A DNA stretch of 64,000 nucleotides. Source: Ligustrum vulgare (lineage: Eukaryota > Streptophyta > Magnoliopsida > Lamiales > Oleaceae). The DNA lies in the NCBI GenBank assembly GCA_963555705.1, contig OY743177.1:54568096-54632095 (forward strand), in the 5' to 3' direction. A program made the translations under genes and the position numbers. Below are positions 43,497 to 55,410 of this stretch, piece after piece; position 1 is the stretch's first letter; every line of letters begins with the position of its first letter. The notes under the pieces are model-generated. The model saw only the letters and a program-made list of their open reading frames with translations. It did no database searches and had not been told where the DNA came from.

Positions 43497-44442
43497 TTCT
43501 GGTAACTAGAGAGATGGTAGTTGGCTGGGGATTGGGTTGTGGGAAGTGGATTCTCTGTACAGTCTAGAAAGTGAGAATCAAAATGTTTAGTGTGTAATTT
43601 TCTTTTTCTTTTTTATTCTTTCTTTGTTGTTGTAAATAAGTGATATAAGTTTCAATTTGGCAAAAACGTGTTTACTAACACACCGTCTATTGCTAAAAGC
43701 ACGTGACTCTTGGTGGCCAATTCTGAACCGTTGATCTGAAAGACATCTTGATCCTTGGATTGTGGTACGCATACATACCATCTCTAGCTTTTAGGATTAG
43801 AAATCATTCCAAACCTAATATGCCTCTTTCTCTCTCGCCTTCTCCGATCTCTCTTTTCTGAAATGAGTTCTTGGTGACCTTGGGAATCTCTGATTTCTTT
43901 AGTGTTATTATAGATAGAGTGTGGCTATAGTGTTTAATGGACGGTTTACTTTGTATAGTTTGAAAAGTTTAATTGAGGGTTTTGATGTTCTTTTGGGTTA
44001 TGATCTTTTCAAATCTGAGTTTGTAACGGTTGATTCTTTGATCTATGTGAATATTTCGATAAATTGAAGTTGGATCAACACTCTGTGGAGCTCCAATGAG
44101 AAATAGTCAAATGCTGGGCGAACTCGAACCTTTGGACATAAAATTTTGGTGTTCTTAGTTCTTTATTGTTATTGCTATAATTTTGCCGTGCTTTTTGCGC
44201 TATTTTAAACCTAGAAAACGTAACAATTGTGCCTTCTCTTTAAGGTTTGAATGAATTAATTGAGTTAATGTTTGAGCATTTATGGTAGTTTGTGATTGTG
44301 ATTGCATGTCAAAGAAATATAGTGGTGGAATTTTTAGTCTGGCTCAAGTGATCATATTTTTCCATTCAACTTTATAAGATTTTATTTGGAAAAATTGTAA
44401 GAAAACATTAGCACAATGGCCAGCAAAATAGTAGCCTCAATA
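43497..44442. other. Upstream of the X8 gene; nothing recognised
   Basis: Contains a CT-rich stretch at 43828-43860 followed by GAAATGAGTTC, which could be a 5' leader, but no frame downstream is conserved. Confidence 0.4.
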
Positions 44443-44591
44443 AGCTCTATTTGTTAAAAAAATTTTGTTTAAAAATATTTTTTTTATATCTTTTATAGGT
44501 AAAATGTGTGATTGAAAAGTGGAGAGAGAATTGTGTGGTTAAAAATGATGTGAGGAATTGTGTTATAAAAAAATGTTTGCCAAAAATAGGC
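44443..44591 (+). mobile_element. MITE family B copy
   Basis: Core TAGGTAAAATGTGTGATTG, then GTGGTTAAAAATGATGTG and TTGTGTTATAAAAAAATG; ends TTTGCCAAAAATAGGC. Confidence 0.65.
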
Positions 44592-44705
44592 TTAGATTTC
44601 TTAGCAAATCTTAATCGAGAATTTATATAGTTGAACTTAGGCAATTGACCTAAGTTTTGCAAGTGATCAAGTTGCAATGCCACCTTCACTTCCCTAACAT
44701 ATTAA

Positions 44706-44891
44706 GCCCTTGTTTGAGCCCTATTTTGAGGAGAAAAGAAATATGTTTTGGAATATTACTTTTTGGATAATATGTGGTTAAAATTAATGAAAATTTGGGT
44801 TTACATGTTATATTATTTTATTAAAAATATTTAGTTGAGAAATATAAAAGATAAAAATGTATTTGGATTTGAATGAGATCCAAACAGGGGC
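44706..44891 (+). mobile_element. Tourist-like MITE
   Basis: 186 bp, inverted ends GCCCTTGTTTGA and TCCAAACAGGGGC, flanked by TAA (44703-44705 and 44892-44894). The interior differs from the PAP intron copy. Confidence 0.85.
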
Positions 44892-44932
44892 TAAATGTGG
44901 AAATTTATGATTGTTCATTAAAATAAAACTTT

Positions 44933-45105
44933 AGACCCTATTTGGTTCCACTACAAATCTGATTACAATCTAAATCAAAGTCAAACAATTAATTTTAATC
45001 ACATATTTTACGGGTCTACAACTTTTCAACAAAATATTCAATCAACATTTATCAAAATTTTATAAAAAAAATCTGATTTTAATTACTATACAAGTTTGAA
45101 TTTTC
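44933..45105 (-). mobile_element. MITE family A copy, reverse orientation
   Basis: Starts GACCCTATTTGGTTCC and shares CATATTTTACGGGTCTACAAC and TTTATCAAAATTTTAT with the complement of 41205-41369; the far end has decayed. Confidence 0.7.
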
Positions 45106-45175
45106 ACAATTCGACTAGCAATCAAATTTTTTTTAGCATCATATGCATTTTAGTGAGAGGTTTGCTTAATGGATT

Positions 45176-45345
45176 ATCACTTCAGTGGTAGAGCGTGTTT
45201 CAATAATTGCATTATTTGTATTGTTAAGGGTTCCATACTTCCATTCTTGCTAATGGTTTAACATGTTTATTCGAATTAATGAATCAGTTGAGACTTATTA
45301 ACATACTCTTGTTTTAGCTAGAATTTGAAACCAAAACACCTCTTC
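45176..45345 (+). mobile_element. Possible tRNA-derived SINE
   Basis: CAGTGGTAGAGCG fits a tRNA A box and AAGGGTTCCATAC, 50 bp further on, a weak B box. No target duplication was found, so this is tentative. Confidence 0.3.
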
Positions 45346-46465
45346 AATGAGACAATTTAGGCGAGATGTGGGATGGGAACGGGATCAGATAGCCTTGAGC
45401 CTTATTGGGTAGTCGGACTTGTCTACAATGCCTAACCTGGGGCCTCTTGGCTACATATATAAGCATAACCCCCAAAACCCACCCCAACCCAACCCAGTAA
45501 TAGCTGCATATAAGTTGATAGGCAACGCACCAGCACCGAAACTCCTATGTGCTACCAACATCTCCGACGAATAGCCACCACCGTCACCGATGAACTGCCA
45601 CTACAATCTCCGACGCGCCATCACCATCATGATCATACTTTTTTGTGTACACCGACAACATCGCGTTGACTGTGACTAGAATAGTCACCTGAGTGGATGG
45701 GTTGAGGTGTTGGGAGAGCTGTTGTCGGTGGGGACTCCAAATTGTGTTTTAGGTGCAAATGAGAGATTTGAATAGAAGTAGGAATGATGAGAATTAGGTT
45801 TGTGGATTGGGGTTGGGGTCGAGCCCGCATAGACGTCGGTGAGGGTGGGACTCAGGGTGGACATTTCTCTCGAAATGAACATTTAAATAGTAGTTGCAGT
45901 CTGGACTGTGTAGACATGTAATGTAGAGATAATAAATTAAATATAGATATAGAAAATAATTTTAGATTATTTTAATTTATTAATTAATTATTGGAATTCT
46001 AATTACAACCTGAAATTTTAATACGTGTGTGTGGTATTCTATTTAAGTGTGTTACATTGGAAAAATAAATAAATAAATTGGATTAATATATTTGGATATA
46101 AATAAACGTGTTAGAATTTGTGCAAATAAATCACTTTTAAGAAAATTTATGCTAAAAATTATTTGGAAGATCACAAAATACAAGAATGTCAGTCTTGGTC
46201 ATAGAAGAAATAATTTGCAAAGAAAATTGGTTGATGTTAAAATAATTTTGAAAAATCTTCTTGCAATATTCAATTTTCTTGCTTTCTAGTTTATTTTTAT
46301 ATTTAGCATTCATATTCGAATTATAATTCTAAATGAAAAGTTGTGAGTCGTAATTAAGTCGTACGAATAATTAGTGCCAAATACAATTTTAATTAATGCT
46401 ATTATCAAAAGAAAAAAAATTATTGCTATTGAAAATGATGTCTTATCTACATCTTAATATATGCT
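45346..46465. other. No recognisable gene
   Basis: 45400-45860 is richer in C and G (CACCCCAACCCAACCC, CACCACCGTCACCGATG) and may be remnant gene or element sequence; no conserved frame. Confidence 0.4.
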
Positions 46466-46637
46466 GTTTGGCATTTTTTTTTTTTTTTTTTTTTTTTATA
46501 AACAGAGAATGTGATGTTTTTTAGGTAAAATATGTAATTAAAAAGTGATTGAAAAAATGTGTATAGTTAAAAAGTGATTTGAAGAAGTGTATTGTTTATA
46601 AACAAGTTTATAAATAAAGTTATCAAACGGAGGCTTA
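46466..46637 (+). mobile_element. MITE family B, clearest copy
   Basis: Core GGTAAAATATGTAATTAAAA, then AGTTAAAAAGTGATTTGAAG and GTGTATTGTTTATAAACAAG; right end TTATCAAACGGAGGC. The left end (GCTGTTTGGC) is followed by a T-run. Confidence 0.75.
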
Positions 46638-46962
46638 AATTTCCATTTTCATTAGATTTTTTATTTTTATTTTTGTTGGGTTAACAATATGTAAATTAAT
46701 AGACAACGATCATGTAGAAGCAATGTTTGATTCGAGTCGATTAGTTTCAGGTGTTGTTTTGAAAAATGTGGGATATAATGTTATATCGTACAAACGATGT
46801 GTAGAGTGTGAACCTAATTTGATTGAAGATATGGATTCATCAATAAATTGCTCGATATGATAATATAATATAAAAATATTCTTATTAATGGTAATTTAGT
46901 TATTAAAATTAGTATATATACACGAATATAATAAATATTATTCCTTGATTCAAGTAATTATG
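46638..46962. other. No recognisable gene
   Basis: AT-rich spacer. Confidence 0.5.
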
Positions 46963-47110
46963 CCCCTCTTTGATATGAATTAAAATCAGATTTTTAATAA
47001 ATTTGGATAAAAATTTATAAAATTTGTGGTTGAGAAGTTATAGGTCCCATAAATCTATGATTAAAATTAATTATTGACTTTATCTTCAAATTAATATCAA
47101 AATCAAACAT
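46963..47110 (+). mobile_element. MITE family A copy
   Basis: Starts GCCCCTCTTTGATATG and shares AAAATCAGATTTTTA(A/G)TA, GTGGTTGAGAAGTTATAGGTC with 41205-41369; the right end is decayed (AAAATCAAACATG). Confidence 0.75.
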
Positions 47111-47487
47111 GAACTATATTAGAACAACAATGTTACAACTTACAAGTACTTCTACACTTGACCTAAGTGTGACAACACACTCAAATGGGTTGTGGGACCC
47201 GCTCATTAATGGTGCTTGGACCCCACACACCATGTGAATATGTTTTCATACTTCGGTCAAGTGTGAGATGCAAATATACTAATTCATGGTATTAGAAACA
47301 GCTAAACTCTGCACAGGTGATACAAACGAAATATAAAGCACACCCACGCGCCTGACCTACGGGTTCCTCCCGTCACGGGAAGGAGAAAAAATTCATTGAA
47401 ATATAGAGTGAAATTAATAAAAGATCACTCAACTTGTTGAAAGTTACAAATTAATCACCCAACTTTAAAAGATATATTAATGGCCAT

Positions 47488-48117
47488 TAGAAATGGCAAC
47501 GGGGTGGGGATGCCTTCCCCGGTCCCCGCCCTCGTTAAAGATTTACAATCCCCATTCCAGCCCCGTCCCAATTTAATCGGGGATGGGTCGCCCGGGGGGG
47601 GGGGGGGGATATCCAAATCTCATTTACATCTCCATTTATTATTTATTTATTAAAGTTCTACAATAATTTTGTACAGACAGTATAAGGAAAATGCATAAAC
47701 AACCATAATATTTTTTAAATCTAATAATCTTTACATATCCTTTGAACATTAATCGAATATATATTCATCTTTGTTTGTCTCTTTATTTTATATTGGATTG
47801 GATGAGAAAATAAAACTCGGTAAGCTTAAAAACTAATAATAAGTGATTTTTTCAAAATAAGTATTTAAAGTTTATGACCTGATAAGTAAGAAATTTTTGG
47901 TGTAAGAAATTTTACATCACAGGACTTTTGTACAGACAATATAAGACTTTTTTTAGGCTTTTTAAAGTTTAATGGAACGGGACGGGGCGGTGACGGGGAT
48001 AAGACGACCATCCTCGATTTGGGGATACTTTTTCATCCCCATCTTTATCGGGGATTCTCCACCCCGTTCGGGACGGGTCCCCATCGGGTTCGGGTATTCC
48101 TCGTCTCATTGCCATCC
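47488..48117. mobile_element. GC-rich-ended MULE-like MITE, nested
   Basis: 630 bp. Ends AAATGGCAACGGGGTGGGGAT and, in complement, GGATGGCAATGAGACGAGGAA. Flanks are an 11-bp duplication with one mismatch, TTAATGGCCAT (47477-47487) and TTAATGGCTAT (48118-48128). That length fits the Mutator class. It contains a run of about 16 G at 47594-47609 and otherwise AT-rich interior; no protein. Confidence 0.8.
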
Positions 48118-48562
48118 TTAATGGCTATCAAACTTCAACAAGATTTTTAGTTAGCCAACCAACTTCAAAAGGTAATTCAATGACCACCCAACTTATGATA
48201 AAATCTCTACTTAACCACACAGCTTCAAATAGTACAATATAACCTATTAAAGTAATACTCGATAAATTAATATCATCTAATAAATAATAATCTAATGAAC
48301 ACAAGTAAAAAAAAAAAGACATCGAACAACATAATGCTAAATTAATGAACATTTTTATGAACTAAAAGAAATTAGATTAGTTAATAGATAGTTCAAGATA
48401 TATATATTTAACTATTTTTCAAATTGCATTTATTGATGTTGTATTAATTCAATGGAATTGTTTCAAAAAAGTACTATTTTATCAATTTATGAAAATTATT
48501 AATTTATCTCATTTACTCGAGTCAGAGATGGGGAATTTGTTTATTTAATAGAGGTTATTAAG

Positions 48563-48716
48563 GCTCAGTTAGATAACATTATTGCAATTATAAATTAGTT
48601 TATTTATGTTTTTGAGGTAAATGTGTAATTAAAAAGTAGAAAAAGAATATATGGTTAAAAAGTAGTTTGATAAATTACGTTATTTATAAATTCTAATGAT
48701 TGCGTTAAAGAATGTA
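48563..48716 (+). mobile_element. MITE family B copy, nested
   Basis: Starts GGCTCAGTTAGATAAC; core TTTTTGAGGTAAATGTG, then GGTTAAAAAGTAGTTTG; ends near GAATGTAGGC. It lies next to the right arm of the long-inverted-repeat element. Confidence 0.7.
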
Positions 48717-48939
48717 GGCTAATTTATCGAATATTACTTCAGTCATTTGAATTTGGGTGGTTAAGTAGAAATTATTACATGATAAGTAGGGTAGTCATTA
48801 AGATGCTTTTTGAAGCTTGGTGGCTAATTAGAAATATTGATGAAGTTGGATGATTATTGAGATATATTTTAAAGTTGGGTGATTAAGTAGCATGATTAAT
48901 TTTACCCCCCGAAATACATATACAGAGTAATACGGGCTA

Positions 48940-49027
48940 TAGTCGTCAAATTGCAGTCTCTGTTTCTCTCTCTCCCTCTCTCCCTTTCTTCGGAATTTTC
49001 TCTTCAAGAAATCCTTGCCTCATCACC
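48940..49027 (+). promoter_or_regulatory. CT-rich leader of the SERF-like gene
   Basis: CTCTGTTTCTCTCTCTCCCT and continuing CT repeats lie 30-80 bp before the ATG. Such pyrimidine patches mark plant core promoters and leaders. Confidence 0.5.
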
Positions 49028-50053
49028 ATGACTCATATCCTTCCTGCCTCAATTCTTTTCCTTTTCTGTCGAATTAAATTCTTTTTCAGCGCAATTTTGT
49101 TTAGTATAATTGGTATTATATTGTATATTTTGTGAATCTGTTTGGTCTCAATTATTTACAGTGAATTGATGTTTATACACAAAAAATGAATAGCGTATAT
49201 TACTTGTCTCCTTGAATTTTTAATCTGATCTTGTTTTCCATGTTGAATTCAATGTATTTAGTGTTTATTTTCCTGTTTTCCTTAACTGGTCTAACGTGGA
49301 AACCAAAGGGAAAAGGATAGAGAAAGGGCTCAGTCTCGGACTGGTGGCAAATCCAAGAATAAAGACGATGGTTTGACCCCAGAGCAACGCCGTGAAAGGT
49401 AATTCTCTTTCTTTTAAATTTTTACCATGCCTTCAGAATTGTATCCTCAATAGACGCAGTTCACATTTCTATTGTAATTGTTATTAATTTTGTTGATTTT
49501 GTTCAACTTTGAAGTTCTATTCAAATTAGGATCTGATTTCTAATTTTACTTTCCCCCCTTCCAAAATCTTTCAAGATTTGAGTGTTATCTGCCAAGATTC
49601 TATTCTAGATATTATAGATCTGATCTGTATACCTGTATTTCTATAAAGTTTATACATTGGATTTCAGTTTTCTTCTTCTTCCCAAATTTTCCGAGGTGTT
49701 TTTTTCCCCATTGACCCTTAATCAAAAAGTTAACTGTACAAGTCTTTTACAAGTTAACTACAGGTGCTTCAAGATTTAATCTGTGTTTTAATTTCATCAA
49801 ACTTCTTTATAATCATTTATTAAATCCCAATAAATATAGAATTTTCAATTTTTCATTTCCAAAAAAAAAAATATATATATATATATATATACTAATTTTA
49901 GATAGGTAATAGACTAATAGTGGTTTGATTGCAATTCACCTTTGACATGTCTTTTATTTGTGTTTATATAGAGATGGAAAGGCACTTCAAGAAAAGGCTG
50001 CAAAGAAGGCAGCAGAGGCGGCTGGGGCTGGAGGTAAAAGCAGCAAGAAATAG
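49028..50053 (+). CDS. SERF/4F5-family small protein (3 exons, first intron U12-type)
   Basis: Exons 49028-49034, 49296-49398, 49972-50053; 63 residues ending KSSKK with TAG at 50051-50053. The product starts MTRGNQREKDRERAQSRTGG and continues DDGLTPEQRRERDGKALQEK and an Ala/Lys tail, the pattern of the SERF family (small EDRK-rich factors), conserved basic proteins of eukaryotes whose animal members promote amyloid formation; the plant role is not settled. Intron 1 starts ATATCCTT and ends TTCCTTAACTGGTCTAAC: exact U12 donor, branch site and AC acceptor. Only this splice gives the family N-terminus (ATGACTC+GTGGAAAC). Intron 2 is GT-AG. Confidence 0.93.
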
Positions 50054-50354
50054 GAAATTTTCTTGTTCGTGTGTTTCACAATCTACTTTCTTGCTTATTG
50101 TGAGCTTATTGTACCTTTTTCCCCTTGATTAATTTTATGTTTAATATCTGATGGATCATCTTTAATTACAATGTAAAAGTAAAACTGTGATGTTTCTCTG
50201 TTTCTCAATTTAAAAGTTGTTACATTTTGAGTTTTTGTTCACATAATTTAGAGTTGTGAGTTGGCTGATGGTGATAAAGAACTTGAATTTTCCTCTCCAT
50301 GTTTGTTGATCCTTGTGATTCCCACTGTACTCCACTTTTTTTTTTTTAAATCAA
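50054..50354. other. Downstream of the SERF-like gene
   Basis: AT-rich; 3' untranslated region expected, no clear AATAAA close by. Confidence 0.4.
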
Positions 50355-50480
50355 GAGGGGCCTCGATATGTAGTTGAAAAGTGGAAAGAGAAAATTTGGA
50401 TGGTTAAAAAGTGATTTGAGATTTTGTATCGTTTATAAATTAATTTATAAATTATAATGATTGCGTTACAGAATAAAGTG
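50355..50480 (+). mobile_element. MITE family B copy
   Basis: Begins GGGGCCTCGATATGTAGTTG; core GGTTAAAAAGTGATTTGAG and ATCGTTTATAAATTAATTT. Right end decayed (GATTGCGTTACAG, also seen in the copy at 48563). Confidence 0.6.
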
Positions 50481-51150
50481 TCAATTCCTGTGCTCAGTAA
50501 GAACTTTGGCAAAGCTTTGATGAGATTTTCCGGGGATGAACTTTGACATTCTTATTAAAAGTCGTAAAGAATAATACAAGTTTCAAAATGAATATATATA
50601 TAAAGTATGCTGTATTATTATAACAAATTGAATTGGATTGACATATGTTCATATTTGCTCTATTTAGTTAATGAATTATTGTCGGATCTTGATATGGTTA
50701 TCAGACTGGGACTCTAAATTCACTGCACATCAATTTCATCGAATTTCGATTAAAATTCAGTCCATTAACAACCTTAGATTCAATAGCAACTGACTTGGGA
50801 TGGAAAAAACAAATGGAAGTGCTAATGATGCTCCAAAGTATTCAACTGGTTAGTTTCAAAGTCTACGAGATTAGGTTACTCCACGCGTTATGAGATTAGG
50901 CTCAAAGATAGTCAATGCATTTAAATTGACAAGTTTGGGTTTTGCTTGCATTTGTGGCTTACTCTGCATATAATTAAAGAAGAGATAATACGTGAAATGC
51001 CAATAAAGACATGGAAAAAGCTATTTTTACCTAACTGTGTATAGAAAAATGGTGTACTGAATGAGTTGTCCCATGTGATGATCATTGATAAAAGTGTGGA
51101 TTGATGGGTTCAAAAATAAGATGTCGACACATGTATTATTTGTATGACTA
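50481..51150. other. No recognisable gene
   Basis: AT-rich spacer without conserved frames. Confidence 0.5.
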
Positions 51151-51570
51151 TCTAGTGACGGAGTCAGGAATTATACATTATTGGGGTGAAAAATAGGGGG
51201 TGGAGGGGGGCTGGGGGTTCGGGGGCGAAGCCCCCAATATTTTTGAATTAAGAGAATTGAAATCGACGATGTTGAGTACCAAATTTAATATAAAGCTGGT
51301 GAGAGAGCGAGAGGCAGGGAGCGCTGTGTCGTAGCGAGCAGCAAACTCGGAAGTCTGACTTGTGCGTATTGAGTTGTGCCGAAGAGTTTTGGTTTCGGCT
51401 TTGGGGGATATAGGGTATAATGGGCATTGGGCTGACTGGCATTACTATTTGGTTTGGTTTGAATGGGTGGCCAACCATTCGTGAATTTACTATGGGCCGA
51501 CTAATCCTTTTTTTTTTTTTTTTTTAAGATTTTTACTGGGTTATTTGACCCTGTTTGCCTATATGTCAAT
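51151..51570. mobile_element. Decayed non-autonomous transposon (GACGGAGTCAGG type)
   Basis: Left end AGTGACGGAGTCAGGAATT, followed by GGGGTTCGGGGGCGAAGCCCC (a GC hairpin), interior with GGGGATATAGGG, and a right side with a T-run and ACTGGGTTATTTGACCCTG. Similar in style to the hAT-like element at 4212. No target duplication resolved. Confidence 0.4.
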
Positions 51571-51670
51571 TCGCCCTTGCAACTATCTTTAAACCTCCTC
51601 GTACAAGTAGCACGTCTGGATTGACATTCATCTTCACTTTTTACTTATAAAAATAGTGGTATGACATTTG

Positions 51671-51886
51671 TGTTATGAAATTGATAGAAATCTAAACAAG
51701 AGAATAGAGAGAGATGAGAGTAGAGAGAAATCATTCTCATTAGGTGTCATCAATGAAATGAAATATGGTTTCTATTTATAAGAGTGGATAATGGTATAAT
51801 CGTAATATGTAAAGTTTACAGGGGTATAATAGTAATTGTCATTCATAACTAATTTCTTACCTAATTTATAATAATAATTTAAAACA
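51671..51886 (-). repeat. 3' LTR of the copia-type element
   Basis: 216 bp; the TTTATAAGAG region near 51775 is TATA-like on the complement. Contains the 12-bp stretch ACTAATTTCTTA missing from the other LTR. Confidence 0.88.
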
Positions 51887-51929
51887 CTCCCCCTTGAATG
51901 ATTTATTACTCAATTGCTCAATTGTCTGC

Positions 51930-52710
51930 CTCGTTAAAACCTTACTAAGAAAACTCAGCGGGATAAAACTTGAGTGAAGGAAAAAGAGTACAGCTGCTCC
52001 CCCTGATGTTGGCCATCACGAATCATTAAGTCTAATTTTCAAAATAATATCAATGATAAATAGTACAAATCATGTACTGAAACTTGAAGTTATGAAGTGT
52101 TGCCTTCGAATTATGAAGTGCTTCAGTACTGCCTCGTTAAAACCTTGTCAGTAAAACCCAGTGGGATAAAATCTGAACGAAAGAAAAGGAGTACAGTTGC
52201 TGCCTCGTTAAAACCTTGTCAAGAAAACTTAGTAGGACAAAACCTGAACGAAGGAAAAAGGGTACAACATGATTCTCCCCCTGAAGTGTGCAATCAAGTA
52301 TTCATGAACTTCTTGAATAATGATATCATATTTCGTCTAGAATATGTATATATGTCTATGATTTTCTTCATTTGTTGATACCATAACATTCTTCATAAGA
52401 TGTTTATGATTTTCTTCATTTGTTGATACCATAACATTCTTCATAAGATGTTTATGATTTTCTTCATTTGTTGATATTATTCTAGCACAATTTAAAGAAA
52501 GAGCTTGTTGTTGAATTATTACTTGTAGATAGATGTGACAATGTCTCAAAAACCTTGCCAGAAAAACCCTGTGGGACAAAACCTTAGCGAAGGGAAAAAG
52601 AGTACATTATTCTCATTGATACGCTATAATTGCTGCCTCATTAAAAAACCTTATAAGGAAAACCCTGCAGGACAAAACCTCAGTTAAGGAAAAAAGAGTG
52701 CAGGGCGTAT
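51930..52710. repeat. Degenerate TGCCTCGTTAAAACCTT repeats
   Basis: About five copies (near 51931, 52131, 52202, 52545, 52635) of a 65-70 bp unit with the text CTCGTTAAAACCTTGTCA, AAAACCCAGTGGGA, GAAGGAAAAAGAGTACA. This is a recurrent 3' feature of certain plant copia elements. Confidence 0.8.
52352..52490 (+). repeat. 48-bp tandem repeat, three copies
   Basis: Copies begin near 52353, 52401 and 52449 with TGTTTATGATTTTCTTCATT and GATACCATAACATTCTTCAT. A repetitive frame open on the minus strand follows from the period of 48 and is not a gene. Confidence 0.9.
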
Positions 52711-54967
52711 TTATTCCCCTCATGGGAATATCACAAGTATATTGATGCAATCTCAAATCCTTTCATCAAAATATCATTTATGATGAGCTTGTATAAATAG
52801 TTTATAATCATTTATGATGTCATAGTTCATTTGAATATGATATATCAATCAATGTTTCACTAATTAACTGATTGCATTACTAAAATCTAGAATTGATTCA
52901 CTTCTGGTGCAACTATCAAAATCTAGAATTCACTTATGGTGAATAATTAAATATTCATCTTTGAATTCACTTCTTATGAATAATTAAATATTCATTTTGA
53001 ATTTACTTCTGTTGAATATTTATTTTCGAATTCACTTCTGGTGAATAATATAAATTTGAATATTGAAAATCAATTGCATACACAAATATTCAAATATAAT
53101 AATAGTACACTCCAATTTCATTTTCAACATATTATATTATGGGGTTATTTGTATCATTCTTCATGTGATTTTATTTTATATATTTAAAAATCACACTTCA
53201 TTCTATAATGATATTATTCTGGGCAAATTGAATCTTTCAATGATTTATACATGTATGTTCTTGCACTTTATAAACTGCAATTTCTAATTTGCAGGGGTAT
53301 AATCAATCATTGAAATAGATATCAATTTCGACATATAATCTATAATCATTTCGCTTGAAATCTCAATATACCGCGATCAACTGATACATCAAAGAATACT
53401 CCCAAAGTACCGAGATGAGAATCACACATTTTGATCTCACTCATTGGTATATCAAAGAGCTCAAACTAGTGATTCAGATTATAGTCCCATCCACCAAATG
53501 TCATGCCAATTCTTTGAAAAATTTTGCGCGCAACGAGTCGTGTTTTACGACTGTGTAATATTTTTCATTTGTATAAATAACTACTCGCTTTACACATTTA
53601 AGTGTTTGGACTTCAAGTCCTATAACAATAATCCCTAAATTAGGATTTTTATATTTGGCCAATGTATTATAATTTCAAAAACCTCATTTTCATAAGAGGG
53701 TTGTGTTTGTAGTCGACTTGTTTATCGATTCCATTTAATCTCAATATAGACATAGTATATAGAGATCTCGTTATATTTTTATCATCAGGATCCTGAATCT
53801 CGTATCATTTAACTATGTCCCTTTTAACCTCAAAGGGATCATCTCAATTATTCAAAATATATTTGTTTTTGGAATCGATTGTCATTATGCTTCAGGCATA
53901 ATTACGCTTTAGGCCTGATCACGCTTCATGCGTGTTATTTTTTAATTTCCCCATAATATTCGAGAATCTTTAATTATATCAGGCGGCTAAAAATGCCACA
54001 ACACATGTCATTCATAAGTATGGATATAATCACAATCATATATCTAAGTGCGTTTTGTTGGAGTGTATATACATATCGCACTTCTTAGAAACCATAAAGA
54101 TTCACAAGCTAATCTTTATTTCATCTTATTGACATGTTTGTATGTAGAATATTGCTGCATGAGAAATATTTATATTCTAATTGTTCTCATAGCCAAATAA
54201 TTGGAGGCTTTTAATCTGCTAAACCATTAGCAATATAATGTACTATTATCTCAACTAATTCGTAAAATAATTAATGACTTTGAGATATATTCATGCTAGC
54301 ATTTCACACTTTGCTCATAATATCTTGAGCAAATAATCAGTCATTCATTTTATTAGTGAGATAATCAATTTGCTTTTGAGAACAAACAACAATGATAACT
54401 TGTTAACCTGAACAATCTTCTAATTTTTCAATGAATGCCATTTTGCATTCTCAATAAATCTCATTATTGAATTTGGGATGATTCAACCAATCATGCAAAA
54501 TTATAGAACTTCTGGTTCAGCAAGATATTTTTCTTGTACATATGTATGAACTTCTGGTTCAATACAGTATTCATTTTCATCAGTACGTATTTCTGTATAG
54601 TACAAATCAGTATACCTTTATTACGTTTACTGTACCGAAAAAATCAAGTACAATATCCAAGAAAATATCTCATGTTCTCAATCTTGTTGCCAAATCTTCC
54701 CTTATATCGAAAAAGGTAATGACGCATTATCTCATTGTTCCCACCTTTTCAATATTTTTATTCCATTATTTCTTGATGGAATCAATATCACGCGGAGCAC
54801 TCCTTTACACGTTTAAATAATGCATTTAAATAGATCGTTTGGGAAGAAGATTAGATCCATAAAAAATGGATGTCATATTATCAAATATTTGCAAATATTA
54901 TTTTAATCTTTCGGTAAATGTTTTGAAAAAGATTTACCGAGTTCAACTTGAAAGATAGAAGCTGCTG
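52711..54967. other. Interior of the LTR element, no coding signal
   Basis: AT-rich with degenerate short repeats: TGAATTCACTTCTGGTGAATA near 52920-53060, and AACTTCTGGTTCA near 54508 and 54549. Neither strand shows a conserved retrotransposon domain. Confidence 0.55.
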
Positions 54968-55410
54968 ATGGATCAAGGCATTCCAGAAGATGTTCGCTGG
55001 TTGATCGAAGCAAAAGTTCGATTATCTGGTGAATTACCAGATTCATTTTCTAAGCACATGCCTAGCTTAAGTAAGAGTACTTTCTCAAAGAAGCGAATAG
55101 CAAAAAGATTAAAAGTTTGTTACAAATGTGCTCGATGGACATGTGATACTCGTTGTAGATCAATAGGATATTCATCCAGAAATTGAGATGATAAAATAGA
55201 TTTCATTAAGGGTGGACTGAGTAAGGAGTCATTGGATGATATTCTATTAAATCTTGAGACGCACCCTTGTGGATATGTGCAGCGTGAGCTCCTTTCTCTA
55301 TGGGCTCAATAGAATGATGATAAAGACCGTTATAGTCTCAAGAATATAATAACAAAAGATCATGTTTGCCAGTCTGTTGTAAACAATGATATTTTGGCTA
55401 TTCAGTATTG
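54968..55410 (+). pseudogene. Basic cysteine-rich protein, virus NABP-like layout, two stops
   Basis: A frame from ATG 54968 reads 72 residues, with a Lys/Arg-rich stretch (STFSKKRIAKRLK) directly before a short cysteine cluster (CYKCARWTCDTRC), then TGA; the same frame continues another 42 codons to TAG and 32 more to TGA. A basic patch followed by a small cysteine finger is the layout of nucleic-acid-binding proteins of plant betaflexiviruses such as vitiviruses. That similarity is by eye and unproven; a retroelement or host finger protein is possible. It lies 0.3 kb upstream of the LOG frame, same strand, opposite to the LTR element. Confidence 0.4.

Larger units (their letters stand above)
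47406..48912. mobile_element. Long-inverted-repeat element, host of two nested insertions
   Basis: Left arm (47406-47487 plus 48118-48300) and right arm (48717-48912) are inverted copies: AATCACCCAACTTTAAAAGATAT, TTAGCCAACCAACTTCAAAAGG and CTACTTAACCACACAGC at the left pair with the complement of the right. A 630-bp element interrupts the left arm and a family B MITE adjoins the right arm. No transposase; class unclear. Confidence 0.75.

Noticed and set aside
45176..45260. A tRNA gene suggested by GGTAGAGCG and GGGTTCC
   Set aside because: Spacing and folding do not give a cloverleaf; at most a weak SINE promoter.
52337..52579. Repetitive STNEENHKHLMKNVM frame on the minus strand
   Set aside because: By-product of the 48-bp tandem repeat inside an LTR element.
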